This document shows positions 42,677 to 53,070 of a DNA stretch of 64,000 bases, in pieces. Every line of letters starts with the position of its first letter. Position 1 is the stretch's first letter. The notes below the pieces were generated by a model that saw only the letters and a list, made by a program, of their open reading frames with translations, was not told where the DNA came from and searched no databases. A program made the position numbers and the translations under genes. The stretch is from positions 496,001 to 560,000 of the forward strand of contig NZ_JQLI01000008.1 in assembly GCF_000744095.1 (NCBI RefSeq), in the 5' to 3' direction. This stretch comes from Cupriavidus necator A5-1 (GTDB taxonomy: Bacteria > Pseudomonadota > Gammaproteobacteria > Burkholderiales > Burkholderiaceae).

Positions 42677-44338
42677 CTAGCCTTCGAAGCCGCGCGAAAA
42701 CACCCGCTTCAGCGTCTCGGCATCCGCATCCAGCGTGCCGAACACCCGTCCATGCTGCCGCCCCAGCCGGCTGGCGACAAACAGCTCGGCGTTCTCCACA
42801 TCGGCATGCGCCAGCATCAGCGCCGCCTGCGCGGTCAGCACCAGGTCCTGCGCGAAGCGGCGCGCATGCGTTTCGAGATGCTCCGGCGCCTCGTGCAGCA
42901 TCGCCTGCAGCGAGGCCAGTTCCGCACGCACCGCCGGATGCCCGCCGGCGCGGCGCTGCAGGTCCTGCAGCAAACGCGCGGCATCGTCGGGATTGCGCTG
43001 GATCGCGCGCAGCACGTCCAGGCACATGATGTTGCCCGAGCCTTCCCAGATCGAGTTGACCGGCGCTTCGCGATACAGCCGCGCCATCGGGCCTTCCTCG
43101 ACATAACCGTTGCCGCCCCATACCTCCATCGCCTCGCCGGTGGCTTCGAGCGTGCGCTTGCACACCCAGTACTTGGCCGCGGGCGTGACCACGCGCTTCC
43201 ATGCGGCGGCGAGCGGATCATCGTCGGCGTGCTCGAAGGCGTGGCCCAGTTCCATCATCAGCAGCGTCGCCGCTTCCGATTCCAGCGCCAGGTCGGCCAG
43301 CACGTTGCGCATCAGCGGCTGGTCGGCCAGCAGGCGGCCGAAGGCGCTGCGGTGGCGCGTGTGGTGCAGCGCCTGCACGAAGGCCGCGCGCAGGATCGCG
43401 GCGCTGCCGATCACGCAATCGAGCCGCGTGCTAGTGGCCATCTCGATGATGGTCGGGATGCCGCGGCCTTCCTCGCCGATCAGGATGCCGGTGGCGTCGC
43501 GGAACTCGACCTCGCTGCTCGCGTTGGAGCGATTGCCGAGCTTGTCCTTCAGCCGCTGGATCAGGATCGGGTTCTTGCTGCCGTCATCGCGAAAGCGCGG
43601 CACGAAGAAGCACGACAGCGGCCCGTCTTCGGCGCCCATGCGCGCGACTACCAGGTGCGCATCGCACATCGGCGCGGAGAAGAACCATTTGTGCCCGGTC
43701 AGCGCATACTCCGCGCCGCGGCCCTCGCCGCGCACGGCGCGCGCCACGGTGGTGTTAGCGCGCACATCGGAGCCGCCCTGTTTCTCGGTCATGCCCATGC
43801 CGATCATGATGGCCGTCTTGTCGCGCCAGGGCAGGTCGCGCGCATCGTGCTCGGCGGCATAAAGCCGGGGCTCCAGCTCGGCAAACAGCGCGGTCTCCTT
43901 GCGCAGCACGGGGATGCTCGCCAGGGTCATGGTGGGCGGGCACAGCGAGCCCGATTCCACCTGCGCCTGCAGGAAGTAGCCCGCCGTGCGCGCGGCCCAC
44001 GCGCCCGCGCGCGGCTGCGCGAAGGGCAGCGACTGCAACTGCTGGCTGCGCAGCAGCGACAGCAGCGCATGCCAGCTCGGGTGGAAGCTCACCACGTCGA
44101 TGCGCTCGCCGGTGCGGCTGTGCGTATGGAGCTCGGGCGTGTAGCGGTTGGCGTCGGCCGCCCATTGCTGGACCTCCGGCTCGCCCAGGCGCGCGCCGAA
44201 CTGGCCGAGCGTCTCGGCGTGCCAGCCGCCGCCGAGCCGTTCCAGTGCGCCACGCAGCGCCGGGTCGGTGGCGAAGAGGTTGTAGTGCACGAGGTCGGGC
44301 ACCTGGTTGAACACGCGGTGGGTGGCAGCTTCGGTCAT
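42677..44338 (-). CDS. AidB-like acyl-CoA dehydrogenase
   Basis: 553 residues from the ATG at 44338 (AGGA upstream). It is long for an acyl-CoA dehydrogenase but usual for the AidB branch. Key features are MTEKQGGSDVRANTT, GHKWFFSAPMCDAHLV, the FAD-binding end GGNGYVEEGPMARLYREAPV and SIWEGSGNIMCLDVLRA. AidB in E. coli belongs to the alkylation response and protects DNA, but relatives with acyl-CoA activity exist. Nothing in the context decides between the two. Confidence 0.88.
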   Translation of the reverse strand: MTEAATHRVFNQVPDLVHYNLFATDPALRGALERLGGGWHAETLGQFGARLGEPEVQQWAADANRYTPELHTHSRTGERIDVVSFHPSWHALLSLLRSQQLQSLPFAQPRAGAWAARTAGYFLQAQVESGSLCPPTMTLASIPVLRKETALFAELEPRLYAAEHDARDLPWRDKTAIMIGMGMTEKQGGSDVRANTTVARAVRGEGRGAEYALTGHKWFFSAPMCDAHLVVARMGAEDGPLSCFFVPRFRDDGSKNPILIQRLKDKLGNRSNASSEVEFRDATGILIGEEGRGIPTIIEMATSTRLDCVIGSAAILRAAFVQALHHTRHRSAFGRLLADQPLMRNVLADLALESEAATLLMMELGHAFEHADDDPLAAAWKRVVTPAAKYWVCKRTLEATGEAMEVWGGNGYVEEGPMARLYREAPVNSIWEGSGNIMCLDVLRAIQRNPDDAARLLQDLQRRAGGHPAVRAELASLQAMLHEAPEHLETHARRFAQDLVLTAQAALMLAHADVENAELFVASRLGRQHGRVFGTLDADAETLKRVFSRGFEG

Positions 44339-44561
44339 GGGGAATTCCTGCAAGGCTGTCTGGCGTTGGCGGCAAGCTCGTCTTATTGCATGGTAGAGCA
44401 CGTAACACGCGTTTGAGTGCCGGGGGATGCCCTTAGCTGCGGCGCAGGCTTCATGACGCGTTGCAGCATGCCGCATTGGATACGTTGGCGCACGGCAGTT
44501 GCGACCGAATTAGGGGTGGCGCCTGCCGGGGGCTTGTGCTTAAATTCACCCCGTTGGATGA

Positions 44562-44641
44562 AACAGGGGTGCCGTACGGATGGGCCGTGCGGCTGAGAGA
44601 GTCCCTTCGAACCCGATCCGGTTAGTACCGGCGTGGGAAGT
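44562..44641 (+). promoter_or_regulatory. TPP (thi-box) riboswitch upstream of thiC
   Basis: The core is unmistakable: AGGGGTGCC, then GGCTGAGAGAG, GAACCCGATCCGGTTAGTACC and GGCGTGGGAAG. It lies about 115 bases before thiC. Downstream, GTCCC-TCC-GGGAC (about 44660-44672) forms a small hairpin that may be part of the expression platform. Thiamine pyrophosphate should shut the operon off. Confidence 0.95.
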
Positions 44642-44754
44642 TTCACAAGACCAAGTCTCTTGTCCCTCCGGGACTCGCTACACCGGCCCCAGGCCGAGGC
44701 AGCGCTCACAGGGCTCCTGGTTTCGTCCACCCCGCAAGAGAGAGGACGACACCC

Positions 44755-46635
<1,881 letters not shown>

Positions 46636-46771
46636 TGCAGTAGCAGGCAGTACGGGCATGGTTTCGCACCCATGCCCGCTCGTGTTCCGCCGCCGCGCAG
46701 TGCCCCGCGCGGCGGCACCGACAACAAGGAGGCCGGCGCGGCCGCACGCCCCGTCCGGCACAACACCCCTC

Positions 46772-47962
46772 ATGACAGCAGTGCAGTCGTTTGACGTCGC
46801 CATCCTCGGGGCCGGTCTTGCCGGCCGCCTGGCCGCCTGGCAACTGGTACGCAGCGGCGCCCGCGTGGCGCTGGTGGAGCGGGCCGGGCCGGACGGCGCG
46901 GGCTCGGCCGCCTATGTGGCCGCGGCCATGCTGGCGCCGCTGGCGGAGTCGGCCATTGCCGAGCGCCGCATCGTCGACCTGGGTATCGCCAGCGTCGACC
47001 TGTGGCGCGCGTGGCTGGCCGAGCTGCCGGAGCCGGTCTTCTTCCAGGAGGACGGCACGCTGGTGGTCTGGCATGCGCGCGACCGCGGCGAGATGTCGCT
47101 GTTCACCAGCCGCGTGCGCGCGGTGGCGCCGCCTGAGCTGGTAGCGCAGCGGCTGCGCGCGCTGGATGGCAAGGGCGTGGGCGAAGTCGAGCCCGCGCTG
47201 GCGGGCCGTTTCCCGCAGGGCTTGCTGCTCGCGGGCGAAGGCCAGCTCGACAACCGTGGCGTGCTGCGCGCGCTGCTGTCGTGTTCGGTCAGCGAAGGCG
47301 TCCACTGTGTCTGGGAAGCCGGCGAAGTCGATGCCGCGACGCTGCCCACGCTCGGCATCCGTGCCGACGTGGTGCTGGATTGCCGCGGCCTGGGCGCGCG
47401 CTCGGCCTGGCCAGCGCGGCCGGGCGGCGACAAGCCGGGCCTGCGCGGCCTGCGTGGCGAAGTGGTGCGCGTGCATGCGCCCGACGTCAAGCTGCACCGG
47501 CCGGTGCGGCTGCTGCATCCGCGCTACCCGATCTATATCGCGCCCAAGCCCAACGACCTTTACGTGATCGGCGCCACCGAGCTGGAAAGCGAGGACGAGT
47601 CGCCGATGAGCGTGCGCTCCGCGCTGGAACTGCTGTCGGCGGCGCATTCGCTGCACCCCGCCTTCGGCGAGGCGCGCGTGCTGGAACTGAACGTGCAGCG
47701 GCGCCCGACGCGGCCCGACCACCTGCCGGCGATCCGCGTCGACCAGCGTACCCGCGTGGTGCGCGTCAACGGCCTGTACCGCCACGGCTTCCTGATCGCG
47801 CCGGCGGTGACCGAGGCCGCGTGCGCGGTGGTCGGTGCGCTGCTCAAGGGCGATCCCGCCGCGCATGCGGTGCCGGCGGCGCTGCGCTGGCCCGGCATGA
47901 TCGAGGCGGTGACCGAAGCACCGGCAGCTAACATGGTCGCGCCCGCCGGGCTGCTGCATTAA
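46772..47962 (+). CDS. thiO: Glycine oxidase ThiO
   Basis: 396 residues. FAD site is VAILGAGLAGRLAAW, then AAMLAPLAE, and the C-terminal RVNGLYRHGFLIAPA typical of DAO-family amine oxidases. It oxidises glycine to dehydroglycine for thiazole formation. It lies in the thi operon between thiC and thiS (3-base gap to thiS). An open frame extends upstream of the ATG, but the FAD motif sets the start. Confidence 0.93.
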   Translation: MTAVQSFDVAILGAGLAGRLAAWQLVRSGARVALVERAGPDGAGSAAYVAAAMLAPLAESAIAERRIVDLGIASVDLWRAWLAELPEPVFFQEDGTLVVWHARDRGEMSLFTSRVRAVAPPELVAQRLRALDGKGVGEVEPALAGRFPQGLLLAGEGQLDNRGVLRALLSCSVSEGVHCVWEAGEVDAATLPTLGIRADVVLDCRGLGARSAWPARPGGDKPGLRGLRGEVVRVHAPDVKLHRPVRLLHPRYPIYIAPKPNDLYVIGATELESEDESPMSVRSALELLSAAHSLHPAFGEARVLELNVQRRPTRPDHLPAIRVDQRTRVVRVNGLYRHGFLIAPAVTEAACAVVGALLKGDPAAHAVPAALRWPGMIEAVTEAPAANMVAPAGLLH

Positions 47963-47965
47963 CGC

Positions 47966-48172
47966 ATGACAGACATGGAAATCTTGCTCAACGGCCGACC
48001 GCTCGCGCTTACCGAATCCGCCACGCTGGCGGACGCGGTGACCGCGGCGCAGGTCGCGCCCCCCTTTGCCGCGGCGGTCAACGGCCAGTTCGTGCCGCGC
48101 GCCGCGCACGCCAACACCCCCCTTGCGGCCGGCGACCGCATCGACCTCGTGCAACCCGTGACGGGAGGCTGA
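47966..48172 (+). CDS. thiS: Sulfur carrier protein ThiS
   Basis: 68 residues, ubiquitin-like fold, ending in the required Gly-Gly (PVTGG). The ATG at 47975 is a possible alternative (MEILLNGRP). The C-terminus becomes a thiocarboxylate that donates sulfur to the thiazole made by ThiG, encoded 3 bases downstream. Confidence 0.95.
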   Translation: MTDMEILLNGRPLALTESATLADAVTAAQVAPPFAAAVNGQFVPRAAHANTPLAAGDRIDLVQPVTGG

Positions 48173-48175
48173 CCC

Positions 48176-49012
48176 ATGACATTCGAACCTTCCGAAACCC
48201 TGCGCGATCCCTTCGTGCTGTATGGCGAGTCGTTCGGCTCGCGCCTGCTGCTCGGCACCGCGCGCTATCCGTCGCCGGCCACGCTTGAAGCGGCCGTGCA
48301 GGCTTCGACGCCCGCCATGATCACCGTCGCGCTGCGCCGCCAGGGCGCGGTCGGCAACGGCGAAGGCGGCCAGGCCTTCTGGCAGATGCTCAAGGCGCTC
48401 AACGTGCCGGTGCTGCCCAACACCGCCGGCTGCTTCACCGCCCAGGAGGTGATCACCACCGCGATGATGGCGCGCGAGGTCTTCGAAACGCCGTGGATCA
48501 AGCTCGAACTGATCGGAGACGACTACACGCTGCAGCCCGACACGCTGAACCTGCCCGCCGTGGCCGAGACCCTGATCAAGGAAGGCTTCAAGGTGCTGCC
48601 GTACTGCACCGAAGACCTGGTGCTGTGCCGCCGCCTGCTTGACGTCGGCTGCCAGGCGCTGATGCCCTGGGCCGCACCGATCGGCACCGGCCGCGGCGCG
48701 GTCAACCCGCATGCGATGCGGGTGCTGCGCGAACGCTTGCCGGACACGCCGCTGATCGTCGACGCTGGCCTGGGCCTGCCGTCGCACGCAGCGCAGGTGA
48801 TGGAGTGGGGCTACGACGGCGTGCTGCTCAATACCGCGGTGGCGCAGGCCGCCTATCCGGTCAACATGGCGCGCGCCTTCGCGCAGGCCGTGGAAGCCGG
48901 CCGCACCGCCTACCTGGCCGGGCCGATGCCCGAGCGCGAAGTCGCGCAGGCCAGCACGCCGGTGGTCGGCATGCCGTTCTGGCATGCGGACAGCACGGAG
49001 CAGCGCGCATGA
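48176..49012 (+). CDS. thiG: Thiazole synthase ThiG
   Basis: 278 residues. The Schiff-base lysine is K109 (WIKLELIGD). GTARYPS near the start, LPNTAGCFTAQEV and MPWAAPIGTGRG are conserved TIM-barrel elements. It condenses DXP, dehydroglycine and ThiS-thiocarboxylate. The stop overlaps thiE by 4 bases. Confidence 0.97.
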   Translation: MTFEPSETLRDPFVLYGESFGSRLLLGTARYPSPATLEAAVQASTPAMITVALRRQGAVGNGEGGQAFWQMLKALNVPVLPNTAGCFTAQEVITTAMMAREVFETPWIKLELIGDDYTLQPDTLNLPAVAETLIKEGFKVLPYCTEDLVLCRRLLDVGCQALMPWAAPIGTGRGAVNPHAMRVLRERLPDTPLIVDAGLGLPSHAAQVMEWGYDGVLLNTAVAQAAYPVNMARAFAQAVEAGRTAYLAGPMPEREVAQASTPVVGMPFWHADSTEQRA

Positions 49013-50145
49013 CCCGCCGCCCCGTGCATGCCCCCGCCGACGGCCCGCTGCGCCAGGCGGTGCTCGAACACTATGGCGAGACCTTCGGCATCGATGACAA
49101 GCCGTGGCAGGCCTGGCGCCTGGAAGACGCGCCGGCGCAACCCGGCGCGCACGACGTGCTGCTGTCCGATGGCGAAGCCACCGAGGCAGTGATCGGGCGC
49201 GTCGCCGCCACCGGCGCCACGCTGATCGAGACCGACCGCGAGGGCGGCCAGTGGGTCGACACGGTGCGCTCGCCGATGGGCACGTGGGTGTTCAGCGTCA
49301 AGGCTGATACCGACCAGCCGCATTCGCCCGCCTTTGTCGCGGTGCTGCTGGCTTGCCTGTCGCTGCATTTCCCCGCGCATGACGCGCTGTGCCTGGCGCG
49401 CGCCTGGGAGCCCGGCTCGGCCGATTGGCCGTCGGACTTCGCCCGCTTCCCGCACGTGCGGCATGCCGCGCTGGTGGCGCCGGAGCAAACGGCAGCCCCG
49501 TTTGCGCCGTGCCCCGCGCTGGGTCTGTACGTGGTGGTGCCGACTGCGGATTGGATCGAGCGGCTTGCACCGCTGAACGTGCCGACGGTGCAGCTTCGCT
49601 TCAAGTCGGATGACCCCGCGCCAGTGCGCACCGAGATCGCGCGCGCGGCCAAGGCCATGCGGGGCTCGACTTCGCGCCTGTTCATCAACGACCACTGGCA
49701 GGCCGCGATCGACTACCGCGCGGACAACGGCGGCGACCAGAGCGGCATCTACGGCATCCACCTCGGCCAGGAAGACCTGGACGACGCCGACCTCGACGCG
49801 ATCCGTGCTTCGGGCCTGCGGCTGGGCGTCTCCACCCACGGTTACGCCGAGATGCTGCGAGTGGCCGCGATCCGCCCGAGCTACCTGGCGCTGGGCGCGA
49901 TCTTCCCGACAACCACCAAGGTGATGCCGACCCAGCCGCAAGGCATGGGCCGCTTCCGCGCCTATGTGAAGCTGATGCAGCCGGTGATCCCGTCGCTGGT
50001 GGGCATCGGCGGGGTCAACGCGAGCAATATGCGCGAAGTGCTGGCGGTGGGCGTCGGCAGCGCGGCGGTGGTGCGTGCCGTGACCGAAGCCGACGACGTG
50101 CGGGCCGCGGTGGCCCACCTGGTCAGCCTGTTCCCGGCCGCCTGA
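49009..50145 (+). CDS. thiE: Thiamine phosphate synthase ThiE with an N-terminal extra domain
   Basis: 378 residues, where a normal ThiE has about 210. The C-terminal part (about 175-378) is a full ThiE: RLFINDHWQAAID, GIHLGQEDL, GVSTHGYAEM, ALGAIFPTTTK, and GIGGVNASNM. The N-terminal part of about 170 residues has no ThiE similarity. It contains HDVLLSDGEATEAV and SPAFVAVLLACLSLHFPAHDAL, which look to me like a degenerate end of a ThiD-type kinase (weak inference). It joins the pyrimidine and thiazole halves of thiamine. It is the last gene of the operon. Confidence 0.92.
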   Translation: MTRRPVHAPADGPLRQAVLEHYGETFGIDDKPWQAWRLEDAPAQPGAHDVLLSDGEATEAVIGRVAATGATLIETDREGGQWVDTVRSPMGTWVFSVKADTDQPHSPAFVAVLLACLSLHFPAHDALCLARAWEPGSADWPSDFARFPHVRHAALVAPEQTAAPFAPCPALGLYVVVPTADWIERLAPLNVPTVQLRFKSDDPAPVRTEIARAAKAMRGSTSRLFINDHWQAAIDYRADNGGDQSGIYGIHLGQEDLDDADLDAIRASGLRLGVSTHGYAEMLRVAAIRPSYLALGAIFPTTTKVMPTQPQGMGRFRAYVKLMQPVIPSLVGIGGVNASNMREVLAVGVGSAAVVRAVTEADDVRAAVAHLVSLFPAA

Positions 50146-50159
50146 GCGCGGCTCTTGCC

Positions 50160-50348
50160 ATGGCGCCGATCGCCGCCGCGCACCGCGTCCGCCTGGCGGT
50201 GGCGGACGACCTGGTGCGCCTGCCCGAGATCGAGCTGGCCGCGGCGGCGCTGTTTCCTGACGCCGACCTGCCCGCGCTACTGCGCCTGGTCAGTACGCCT
50301 GAGATGCGCTGGCGGCGCAACGGGCGGCGGGGTTGCGACAACGCGTAG
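50160..50348 (+). pseudogene. Truncated GNAT acetyltransferase N-terminus
   Basis: A 62-codon frame starting 15 bases after thiE. Residues 8-45 (RVRLAVADDLVRLPEIELAA, then AALFPDADLP) match the first strand and helix of GNAT acetyltransferases. The acetyl-CoA site is missing and the frame ends in unrelated sequence. It seems to be the stump of a gene cut when the neighbouring toxin-antitoxin pair arrived (inference). Confidence 0.5.
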
Positions 50349-50384
50349 CGATGCGGCAGGTATTCTGACGGCAGGATTTCATCG

Positions 50385-50404
50385 TTGCTATACCTGTATA
50401 GCAA
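50385..50404 (+). promoter_or_regulatory. Operator palindrome of the RHH/RelE toxin-antitoxin operon
   Basis: TTGCTATA-CCTG-TATAGCAA, a perfect 8-4-8 inverted repeat 17 bases before the antitoxin start. This is a standard place for autorepression by an antitoxin of this type. Confidence 0.75.
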
Positions 50405-50421
50405 TCACTTTGGAGGCTGTC

Positions 50422-50646
50422 ATGCTTGCCATCCGACTGCCAGAGGATATCGAAGCCCGCCTGGAAGCCCTTGCCAAACGCACCGGCCGCACCAAGACGT
50501 TTTATGCGCGTGAGGCCATCATGCAGCACTTGGATGATCTTGAAGACCTGTATCTGGCAGACAAGGTTGCCGCACGTGTTCGCGCCGGCGAGGAATCCAC
50601 GGTAACGCTGGATGAGCTGGAGGCGCGGCTTGGCCTGGCGGATTGA
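50422..50646 (+). CDS. Ribbon-helix-helix antitoxin (RelB/StbD type)
   Basis: 74 residues with TGGAGG upstream. The start MLAIRLPEDIEARLEALAK is the strand-helix of RHH DNA-binding proteins. The C-terminal half (AARVRAGEESTVTLDELEAR) would bind the toxin. It overlaps the toxin gene by 17 bases. Confidence 0.88.
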   Translation: MLAIRLPEDIEARLEALAKRTGRTKTFYAREAIMQHLDDLEDLYLADKVAARVRAGEESTVTLDELEARLGLAD

Positions 50647-50899
50647 AGTCACGCAAACGGCAGAGAAACAACTTGCCAAGCTGGACCGGCCGGTCGCCAG
50701 GCGTATTGTCACGTTCTTGCGCGAGCGGGTTGCGGCATCCGTCGACCCCCGCTCGCTTGGCGAAGCCCTGAAGGGCAGTGAGCTTGGCGAATACTGGAAA
50801 TACCGGGTCGGCGACTGGCGCTTGATTTGCCAGATCGAGGACGCGCACATCACTGTTGTGGTGCTGCGTCTTGGGAACTGCAGGGACGTGTATCGCTAG
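50630..50899 (+). CDS. RelE/ParE-family toxin
   Basis: 89 residues from a TTG at 50630, with GGAGG seven bases upstream. The ATG at 50612 lies before that site. It begins MAWRIEVTQTAEKQLAKLDR, then EYWKYRVGDWRLICQIED and VVVLRLGNCRDVYR, a classic RelE-type fold. RelE relatives cleave ribosome-bound mRNA. The frame is intact. Confidence 0.88.
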   Translation: MAWRIEVTQTAEKQLAKLDRPVARRIVTFLRERVAASVDPRSLGEALKGSELGEYWKYRVGDWRLICQIEDAHITVVVLRLGNCRDVYR

Positions 50900-51004
50900 C
50901 GCCAAGATTTGTGCGACATTCGCCCACCCGCCAGAATCGAGCGGCAGCCCGCCGCTATGATGGCAGCCAGCATTCCTCGCCAACCATCCGCCGCCATCCC
51001 GATC

Positions 51005-51457
51005 ATGTCCTCCCAGCCCGCCCCCGAAATCATCCCCGTCGCCCCCGGCACGCCCGACAAGCCCTACTTTGGCATCGACGTCCCGCTGATGCGCTATTTC
51101 GGCCTGCAGCCGGTGCATATCGAGGAGGGCCTGTGTCGCACGCGGCTGCCGGCGCACCCGTCGCTGGTGAACAGCCGTGGCGATGTGCACGGCGGCACGC
51201 TGATGGCGACGCTGGACTTCACGCTGAGCGGCGCCGCCCGCTCGCACGCGCCGCTGGAAACCGGCGTGATCACCATCGACATGTCGACCCATTTCCTCGC
51301 CGCCGCGCGCGGCGAGCTGACGCTGGAAGCACGCTGCCTGCGCCGCGGCGCGCGCATCGCGTTCTGCGAGGGGGAAGTGAAGGATGCGGCCGGCACCGTG
51401 GTGTGCGTGGCGCGGGCCGCGTTCAAGCTGGTGCCGATGTCGAGCGGCGGCAACTGA
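51005..51457 (+). CDS. PaaI-family hot-dog thioesterase
   Basis: 150 residues from the ATG at 51005; an in-frame ATG at 50957 exists. No clear ribosome site. The hot-dog active-site region is NSRGDVHGGTLMATLDFTLS, with the acidic residue in the long helix. It probably hydrolyses aromatic or medium-chain acyl-CoA. It stands alone. Confidence 0.85.
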   Translation: MSSQPAPEIIPVAPGTPDKPYFGIDVPLMRYFGLQPVHIEEGLCRTRLPAHPSLVNSRGDVHGGTLMATLDFTLSGAARSHAPLETGVITIDMSTHFLAAARGELTLEARCLRRGARIAFCEGEVKDAAGTVVCVARAAFKLVPMSSGGN

Positions 51458-51472
51458 TTTGCTGATGGCCGC

Positions 51473-51907
51473 TCAGTCCTCCAGCGGCCGGTACACCTGT
51501 TCAAACCTTGCGCGCTCGGTGATGCCATAGTCACCGGGCGCGTATTGCATCAGCCAGTCGCCCGGCTTGCCGTGCAGTACGTCGCCGCCGGCGCTGCGTT
51601 CGATGCTGAAGGCCTCGTGCATCTCGCGCGCCAGCACCGCGATCGGCTTGTTGCGGTAGGCGCCGTCCTGGCCATGCGCGAGCGGCGGCACGGCTTCGTA
51701 CTTGGGATCGAAGCGGTCGCGCGACACGCACCAGCGGTCGCCGCTGCGGCTGGTGATCAGCGCATCGCCCGGCAGGTAGCGGTTGGGGCCTTCGCGGCTG
51801 ATCAGTTCGCCGGGCTCGGTGGCGAACACCACGTCGACGACTTCATGCTTGAGGTAGAACGCGGCTTCGGGATCGCAGCGCAGGTCGATATCGGTCAGCA
51901 TCGGCAT
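51473..51907 (-). CDS. PGDYG-family protein of unknown function
   Basis: 144 residues. It carries the family motif PGDYG (QYAPGDYGITER) and an earlier PGDALITSR. It has no signal or membrane segment. It starts 7 bases after thiD on the same strand, so the two form a transcription unit. The function is unknown. Confidence 0.82.
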   Translation of the reverse strand: MPMLTDIDLRCDPEAAFYLKHEVVDVVFATEPGELISREGPNRYLPGDALITSRSGDRWCVSRDRFDPKYEAVPPLAHGQDGAYRNKPIAVLAREMHEAFSIERSAGGDVLHGKPGDWLMQYAPGDYGITERARFEQVYRPLED

Positions 51908-51914
51908 GTGATTC

Positions 51915-52751
51915 TTAGCCCAGCGCGCGTGGCGCGAAAGCGTGGTTCAGCGGACCGTTCCCGCTGCCCAGCCGCAGCGCGGCGCCGGCCGCGATGGCTT
52001 GCGCCACGTAGTCCAGCGCCTTGCCGACCGCCACCTCCAGCGCATCCCCGCGCGCCAGCTGCGACGCGATCGCCGCGGCCAGCGTGCAGCCGGTGCCGTG
52101 CAGGTTGCGGGTAGCGACGCGCGGGTGCGTGAACACGCGCACGGTGCCGTCCTTCAGCATCAACAGGTCATCCAGCCCGCCGGCACCGCCGGCCGGGCCG
52201 TCGTCATCCAGGTGTCCGCCCTTGAGCAGCACGGCCGGGCAGCCCATTGCGATCAGGTCGGCGGCGGCCTGTTCCATCTCGGCGCGGCGCGTGATCTTGC
52301 GGCCCAGCAGGTAAGAGGCCTCGGGCAGGTTGGGCGTGACCAGCAGCGCGCGCGGGAACAGCAGCCGCACCATCGCCTGCGTGGTGGCGTCGTCCGACAG
52401 CGTCGCGCCGGAGGTCGAGATCATCACCGGATCTACCACCAGCTTGCGGATGCCGTGCCGGTCCGCTGCCGCGGCCACGGCCTCGACGATGGCGGCGGTG
52501 CCCAGCATGCCGGTCTTGGCCGCGTCGACGCCGATATCGCTGGCGACCGCGTCGATCTGCGCGGCCACCATGTCGGCCGGGATGGCGTGCACGCCGGTCA
52601 CGCCCAGCGTGTTCTGCGCGGTGATCGCGGTGATGGCGCTCATGCCGAAGCAGCCCAGCGCGGAAAAGGTCTTCAGGTCGGCCTGGATGCCGGCGCCACC
52701 GCCGGAGTCGGAACCGGCGATGGTCAGGGTGCGGGGTGGCGTTGGAATCAT
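51915..52751 (-). CDS. thiD: Hydroxymethylpyrimidine (phosphate) kinase ThiD
   Basis: 278 residues from the ATG at 52751. LTIAGSDSGGGAGIQADLKTF is cut by no gap, MISTSGATL follows, and the ATP/anion hole is NLHGTGCTLAAAI. It phosphorylates HMP and HMP-P for thiamine. It is separate from the thiC operon and lacks a visible TPP riboswitch. It is divergent from ahcY; the frame is open upstream into the SAH riboswitch but that is not coding. Confidence 0.95.
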   Translation of the reverse strand: MIPTPPRTLTIAGSDSGGGAGIQADLKTFSALGCFGMSAITAITAQNTLGVTGVHAIPADMVAAQIDAVASDIGVDAAKTGMLGTAAIVEAVAAAADRHGIRKLVVDPVMISTSGATLSDDATTQAMVRLLFPRALLVTPNLPEASYLLGRKITRRAEMEQAAADLIAMGCPAVLLKGGHLDDDGPAGGAGGLDDLLMLKDGTVRVFTHPRVATRNLHGTGCTLAAAIASQLARGDALEVAVGKALDYVAQAIAAGAALRLGSGNGPLNHAFAPRALG

Positions 52752-52822
52752 CTGGGAAGGAATTCGGGGAGCCGGCGCAGGCGCGCAGGCAAATCGCCGG
52801 TGCGCAAGGCAGCCGGGCACGC

Positions 52823-52944
52823 TACAATACCGCCACTCCGAGGAGCGTTGCAACGGATGGGGGCCAGGCAGAGCACATTGCCGGGCCGGCGGCACAGCCG
52901 CCCAAGCCATCCGCCAGGCTCGGACTGTCTTCAACGGCGCTCGC
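52823..52944 (+). promoter_or_regulatory. S-adenosylhomocysteine (SAH) riboswitch and promoter of ahcY
   Basis: A -10 TACAAT (52823-52828) precedes the aptamer. P1 is CCGAG (52838-52842) / CTCGG (52919-52923), in CCGAGGAGCGTTGCAAC and CAGGCTCGG. The pseudoknot is GAGCG-TTG (52843-52850) with CAACGGCGCTC (52932-52942). This matches the SAH riboswitch consensus, known from beta-proteobacteria such as Ralstonia. SAH binding should switch ahcY on. The gene starts about 125 bases further on. Confidence 0.93.
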
Positions 52945-53070
52945 TGATCCGTGGTTTCGCACGGAGGCGAGTCGACCTATCCGCCCGCCATGCATGCTTT
53001 TTGTCATGCAATTGGCGCGGCCCACCTCCCGTACTCGTCACCTGCGTGCCACTCTTCACCGGAGTGAAAC

